This document shows, in pieces, positions 58,627 through 64,000 of a DNA stretch of 64,000 nt. How positions within the stretch are numbered: the stretch's first letter is position 1; each line of letters begins with the position of its first letter. The position numbers and the translations under genes are program-made. The stretch is from Rehmannia glutinosa (taxonomy: Eukaryota > Streptophyta > Magnoliopsida > Lamiales > Orobanchaceae), in contig JABTTQ020003032.1 of NCBI GenBank assembly GCA_016081115.2, forward strand, positions 124,001 to 188,000, given 5' to 3'. Under the pieces are notes generated by a model, which ran no database searches, was not told where the DNA came from, and saw only the letters and a list, made by a program, of their open reading frames with translations.

Positions 58627-60736
58627 ATTTGCCCAAAGGCCATGGATTAGGCATTTAGGCATGGTAGCCTGGTAGGGGTTAGATAAGCTCCCCTCTAATA
58701 ATACATACAAGGGTTTACTTCTAGGGAGGGTTGGGATCAAATACATAGGTCTTGCGTATTATTATTAAAAAGAATATTAATATTGCTAAATATTCAAGCA
58801 CAAATAATTTTTCTGAACAACATTTGCATCCACATTCATCCAGATACTCAAACCATATACAATATTAATTAATTTGTTCCAAATACGAGTTTCATCTCGA
58901 TGGCAGCTAAATTATTCTCTAATATTTGCCCTACAAAAATATTTGAGCACCATAAAAGTGAATCATTTGGTTGCTTCAATATACGATATACCAATTTTCT
59001 AATCCATGCTTGAATTTTTCTTTATGAATCAACATACAAGAAATACAAAGAAATCATAATAAAAAACAATAACATTGAATGACTAAAAATGTTAAGAAAT
59101 ATAATGAACAATCACGATGGGGTCACGCCAATGTAAATACTAATTGCAAATAGAGTGAAACCATCACTGAAATAAATCTTTAATATCTCTGGTTATCATC
59201 AGGGATGCAATGGAGTCGGTCTGGGACGGATTTGGCTGAAATGCGGACTTGCTCCACTAAGGAAAAAAGAAAAAGTAAAAACGACGTAACCCGTATCAAG
59301 CTCGCAACGCGAGGGGTTCAACCCATTGGACCCATTTCCATTATTATTTTCTTATTCAACATTAAATCTACCAACAATTGGCTGGTGGATGTCTGCAAAT
59401 TTCTAGCTTTATCATGTGAGGTCTAGAAACAGAATCTATCTGCCAAGCATGTGAGAGAATGTTGTTCTAAGATAATTCAGGTACCTGAATTGTGAGCGCG
59501 GGTCATTAGACTAGCTTAGCTCTTGGTTGTCGAAAGGCGGAACGAGAGTGGAGAGAAAGTAAGTGGGTTATTTTGTTGCATAAAAAGAACAGTATGAACG
59601 TCTGTTGTCAACTGTTTCGGTACACAAAGGTCGTGATGCGGATTTTGACACTGAAGAGCTTTATAACTTAAAGTGATTGATAATTGTATTGAGATGAATG
59701 ATTGTTTGATGTTTTCTGGATAATTGTTTTTGCTTTTAATTTGATAAGTGTTGGATGCTTTGGATTGCATTTTATGTAAGCACAATACGTCTAAACCTAA
59801 CAAAGAGTCTTCGAGAAATGATATCTAAGATTGTTTTTAATTATAAATCCATTATAACTTCAATTTTCTGTCAACAAACTCTCATTACTAACCTAATTCT
59901 ATCTATTTTCTATTTTTGGTGGTGGGTGGGGGGTGGGGGTGGGAGGGGGTGATCATGATCCACATTGTCAGAAACTAAAATATTTCGTCAATTTATATTA
60001 TAAGTTTTTAGGTTAGAGATTGAACAGTCAGTGTTTTACAAAATCCAACCATTATTACCTTTCATTAATATATTTGAGCAAAACCAACTGTGTAGACCAT
60101 CTTAATCATTAATTATGTGTTACTAATTTGATATTTTAAAGAACGTTTAACGTCCTTTACTGTATATCTGGTCAACTATTTGATGTATTTAATTGGAAGT
60201 TGCCAGTCAAATATTGAAAGTTAAAACTGAAGCTTATGAATGATACAACAATATTATTCAATTGTTCCATTTGAAGAGTTCCTTTTCATTTTAGTGAGTA
60301 CTAAAATGACAGATTTTAAAATATATCATATTTGTTTATAAAAAAAATCACCTTCAAATAATTAACAACACATATTTACCCATTTCATACATACGAAAAA
60401 CAAATTACAAAACCGAATAATTTAATATTCCAAAGATAGAATAGGACATTTGAAAACCTCTTTTTCATTGTCTTCACCAATAAATTAGGAGGTCACCTCT
60501 TTGTTGATGTTTCGTAAATCGTCAATATCACTCCATTGACAAGTCTAAAGTTTGTAGTGTTTTATTCTCTATTTGTTACAATGATTTTATTGAGAAAAAT
60601 AAAAGTAATTATAAATATAACAAATCTGAATTACAACCAATGGTATCATTTTAATGGGACGTTCTACTTATTTAAATTAGGAGCACGAATGGTAGCAAGG
60701 CCAAATTGTCATTTCATTAAAAAAGAAATACAAAAT
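58627..60736. other. Intergenic with a possible hAT end and a G-rich tract
   Basis: GGGATGCAATGGAGTCGGTC at 59203 resembles a hAT end of the GGGATGCAATGG type, without a visible partner. The rest, AT-rich, shows no supported gene. Confidence 0.4.
59919..59950 (+). other. G-rich tract with G-quadruplex potential
   Basis: Within 32 bases there are five runs of three or more G (GGGTGGGGGGTGGGGG then TGGGAGGGGG), separated by single T or A bases. This meets the usual pattern for an intramolecular G-quadruplex with one-base loops. It stands alone in very AT-rich DNA. Confidence 0.8.
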
Positions 60737-60741
60737 TAGAT

Positions 60742-61330
60742 TGTTGGCGTTCGTCTTGGATCAACAAACAAACAAACTAAATGATATGACGTGGAAATGA
60801 AATGACACTTAAAAGATTTCACAATCGGACTAATGTCTTTTTTATAAAAGGGCCGAGCGGGATTTATCCGGTCTGGGATATCGCGTTTACATAGAGCTTT
60901 TTCAAGTGCTTTCTTCTATTATTCTCTCTCACTTCTCCTATACATGAGAAGTCTATTTATACTTGTACCATTACGGTGTTTTAATCATCATCACCCCTAG
61001 TTATAGAGTGGTTACAAGGGGTTATAGAGTGGTTACAAAGGGGGACACATGTCATCTTCCGGATAGGCTCATTTTGCATGTATTTGGCATCTTCGACTCA
61101 TCTTGTTATCTTATCTTGACAAGTGACATATGACTTACTTAGCAAGGTATTGATCTTGCTTAGCGAATTAATTGGTTATCTTCAGGTTGTCCATGTTGGG
61201 ACCTCCGGTTAGCGTCAAGCTTCACTTCGTGCCATGTGTCACTCGATCCACGTCATCTCGGTGGTCCCACGTTACCGCCGGTGAAGGGTGATGTGGCTTG
61301 ATTTACTTCGATTCGGTTCAGATATCATCA
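60742..61330 (+). mobile_element. Solo LTR (TGTTGGCG...CATCA) with 5 bp TSD
   Basis: It begins TGTTGGCGTTCG and ends GATATCATCA. TAGAT flanks it at 60737-60741 and 61331-61335. A TATA-like TTTATAAAAGG lies at 60840. A doubled GTTATAGAGTGGTTACAA occurs at 61000 and 61021. It is 589 bp with no coding content. Confidence 0.75.
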
Positions 61331-61385
61331 TAGATTACATAAAAAGGTTAGTACAAAAATATTTTACTTTTGAAGTTCACTCCTA

Positions 61386-61388
<3 letters not shown>

Positions 61389-61422
<34 letters not shown>
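61389..61422. repeat. (TA)17 microsatellite, left of element D
   Basis: An unbroken TA run ends exactly at the GGGATTGG terminus of TIR element D. Confidence 0.9.
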
Positions 61423-61425
<3 letters not shown>

Positions 61426-61462
61426 ATTGGTTCAAATGAGACCAATCCCTTTAGGTTAGTCC

Positions 61463-62106
61463 AGGGGTGTCAATTTGGGTTGGGTCGGGTTCGTGGGTTC
61501 GGGTTCGCAGGTTCGCGTGTCGAAATAAACCCGGATCTTTGACTCGACTGCTTAATTATTCGTGTCGAGAATCTTGAACCCGGACCGACCGCTTATTTCA
61601 CAGTAACCGGACCCGACCCACTTAACCCGTCTAATAAATTATTTTAATATATATTTAATATTTTTAATCGAATAAATTTATTTTTTTAAGAATCATACAC
61701 TATTCGATCAATAAAAAATATTAGAATTCACAACATACAAAAAAAATGACATAATTGCATAAATAACATAACATACTAATCATATTTTGAGGACAATATT
61801 CAAAAAAATATGCATAATAATAACAAATACATAATTAATGAGGTTTTATCATTTGAGTTTTAAAAATATTTCTTGTTTGTTGTTTTTTTCTTACAATTAA
61901 TTATTTACTTAATTTTTTTAAATTCACAAACGGGTTAGACGGGTTAAACGGGTCATAGTAGGTTGACCGGACCCGACTGTTTAATTGGCAATTAGTTAGT
62001 CGTCCGACCCAATTCGACCGGACCACGAAGTCCGGACCCATACCCATTAATTTCGTGTTAGGTTAGTGGTCGGGTTTGCGTGTCGGGTCCTAAATTGACA
62101 CCCCTA
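61463..62106. mobile_element. Non-autonomous hAT element with 8 bp TSD
   Basis: The ends are AGGGGTGTCAATTT and AAATTGACACCCCTA. The repeat GTTAGTCC flanks it (61455-61462, 62107-62114). Inside are many GGGTTCGGG and GACCCGACCC words near both ends and an AT-rich core. It is 644 bp and sits inside TIR element D, so it is the younger of the two. Confidence 0.8.
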
Positions 62107-62343
62107 GTTAGTCCATAAGAACACTTATGGACTCTTGATTTAAAATTTTGGATGGTGTAGATCATTTTAGTTAATTTAGGCATATAAGGGTATAATTGTA
62201 CTTTTATATTTAATTAGTTATGTTAATTGACGGTTATTATAAGGAAATATAATCCTACCTTTTCGATTTACCCGATTTTTAGGGAGGAAAAATCATCAAC
62301 TTCAAGCGTTTTTTTTTCAAAATTGATATTTCTTTCCGCCATA

Positions 62344-62790
62344 TTTGTGAACATACATTTTATTGTATATTTAGTTCAAATGGACTTGTATACTTAGTCA
62401 TGTTTTATTGTATATTTAGTTCGGTGGATTTGTATACTTGGTTCGGTGGAATCGTATTCTTAGTTATATAAGTAGTTTAGTAAGAGTTTAGTGAATTTGT
62501 ATACTTAGTTTTGTGGATTTGTATACTTAGTTCAATGGAATTGTATACTTAGTTATATAAGTAATTCAAAGTGTAATTGTATATTTAGTTAAATGTTTTC
62601 GTATACTTAGTATTATTTTATTGTATAGTTAGTTCAATGTAATTATATACTTAGTTAAATGTTTCGTATACTTAGTAAAGTTTTAATGTACAAGTAGTTT
62701 AGTGTAATTGTATACTTAGTTAATTGTTTATGTATACTTAGTAATGGTTTAATGTATAGTTAGTTTAGTGTAATTGTATACTTTTCATTA
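62344..62790 (+). repeat. GTATACTTAGTT motif array of element D
   Basis: The words TTGTATACTTAGTT and GTATATTTAGTTCAATG repeat about 15 times with variable spacers. They resemble the arrays in elements B and C (GTGTATTTAGTTAT). Confidence 0.7.
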
Positions 62791-63086
62791 ATTGTTGCAC
62801 GATTTTGTTGCCATATTTGAATAATTTGCAGGTTCGAATGGGAAGGGAGAGAAAGGAAAGTGAAGCGCTTGATTATGAGGCGTGATCAATACAAAATCAC
62901 GTCCCTAATTTTTTAGGAAGCGGTTACTATATTTAATTTCCTGGATTCCTATTTTATCATTTACGTTGTATACTTACTTATGAAATGTTGTATATATTTT
63001 AATATATCTTGGCCATTGATTTACTATTTGGATGATGTAGATTTGGACTTATGGACTAACCTAGAGCGCGGTCTCATAGGATCCCC

Positions 63087-63089
<3 letters not shown>

Positions 63090-63125
<36 letters not shown>
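63090..63125. repeat. (TA)n microsatellite, right of element D
   Basis: A TA run of about 36 bases follows the right terminus CCCCTTC of element D. Confidence 0.9.
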
Positions 63126-63128
<3 letters not shown>

Positions 63129-64000
63129 ATTATGAATATTTCCTTGATATTTACAAATGTATGTGGGTGTGATTTTATATTGAAAGAGTTTGGCAAGTGG
63201 CAAACGAGTAATTGAGTAAATATATATGACATCGTGCTGAGATATATGTTGCGGTTTTGTGACATCGTTTAGGATAAGAAATAAAGAATAATTCAGCCCT
63301 CACCGTCGTGTACACAACTGATTTGTATCAGATCCATAGTCCATACCATACTTTAAAAAAATGGAAAATTAATGTTTTATATATATGACAAAAATTTGTG
63401 TGAAATGGTAATATTTTTAAGCGTAAGATGTAATACCTTAAATGTAGAATGTAATACACTATCTGAATATACTTTTTAGTTGTTCATACAATGTATTAAT
63501 TTTACCTAAAAATATTATTTTTTATATTAAAAATATTATTATATGTTTCCATTGAATGGTGCGACTGTCTTATAAGAAACATACTCTATGTATAGATATA
63601 TATACATAAAGAAAATGATTTGGCTATGAACATTGTCGAAAATTGATTTGAATTTGCTAGTATTCTTATCAATTTCATTAGTTTTCTCAACTATATAATT
63701 TATCTATTCTATGAGAAAATTATGGATTCAAGATTTCCAAGGAAAATAAATAATAGATTAAAGAAATTCAAATTTTTTAAATTCTATGGGAATTAATTGG
63801 GAAAGAGGAAAGTCCAGCTGTATTGGGAGAGGATCCATTGCTCAAAATAGGCGAGTATAATCATTTTTGGAGGGATGGGTCATTTGGACTGTTCTGCATC
63901 TGCTTTTGCAGTTGATTATTAAACAGCAAATTACCCCTATCAAATGTTAAAATTGACGGCCCTATCTGTCTGTAGATATTACTATTTAGGAATACATTTG
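63126..64000. other. Intergenic, nothing recognised
   Basis: AT-rich sequence to the window edge with no supported gene, transposon end or repeat. Confidence 0.5.

Larger units (their letters stand above)
61423..63089. mobile_element. TA-flanked TIR element D
   Basis: The left end GGGATTGGTTCAAATGAGACC leads to TTTAGGTTAGTCC; the right end reversed reads GAAGGGGATCCTATGAGACC, then CTAGGTTAGTCCATAAGTCC. It is flanked by long TA runs on both sides. The interior carries a GTATACTTAGTT motif array (62344-62790), and a hAT element is inserted at 61463 just inside the left end. Without the hAT it is about 1.0 kb. No coding sequence. Confidence 0.75.

Overview
The window looks like nuclear DNA of a flowering plant, probably a eudicot. 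It is AT-rich, has spliced genes with GT-AG introns, and carries plant transposon families: Tat/Athila-type Ty3/gypsy, Ty1/copia, L1-type LINEs that end in an RNase H domain, Mutator-like elements, hAT, a CACTA end and MITEs. The species cannot be told from the sequence. No tRNA, rRNA, CRISPR or bacterial-type operon was seen.

Only three host genes can be supported. (1) A four-exon gene for a predicted plastid CPBP/CAAX-type membrane protease (17117-29490). All three catalytic motifs are intact, but a 9.2 kb third intron is full of retroelement debris and a Mutator-like element ends 61 bp before the start codon. (2) A single-exon gene for a 42-residue basic peptide (43410-43538) with a TATA box and a G-box. 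(3) A four-exon gene for a protein with a U1/matrin-type C2H2 zinc finger (50103-52271). Its second exon is one base short inside a homopolymer tract, so as written the frame breaks.

Most of the rest is nested transposons, many dated by target-site duplications (TSDs) that I could read. 0-5.5 kb: the 3' end of a Tat/Athila-like element whose LTR is split by a solo LTR (TSD tcaat), then a LINE fragment. 5.5-14 kb: three tandem elements of one TIR family joined by short TA tracts; one carries a Ulp1 (C48) protease remnant. A fourth copy lies at 61.4-63.1 kb. 15.3-17.06 kb: a 1.75 kb Mutator-like element. 22.5-28.1 kb, inside the protease intron: a solo LTR (TSD catta) and two gag regions head to head as a 1.5 kb-arm imperfect palindrome. 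32.9-39.4 kb: a truncated copia element, a truncated Athila-like element with 3' LTR, and a CACTA end. 40.1-42.2 kb: a Mutator-like element inside another. 47.7-48.6 kb: a hAT element inside a Mutator-like element, both with perfect TSDs. 53.06-58.61 kb: a full-length L1 LINE with a perfect 16 bp TSD but broken reading frames. 60.7-61.3 kb: a solo LTR (TSD tagat).

The strongest leads are the TA-flanked Ulp1-bearing TIR family with inverted low-complexity arms, the intronic gag palindrome, the small basic peptide gene, and the homopolymer frameshift in the zinc-finger gene.
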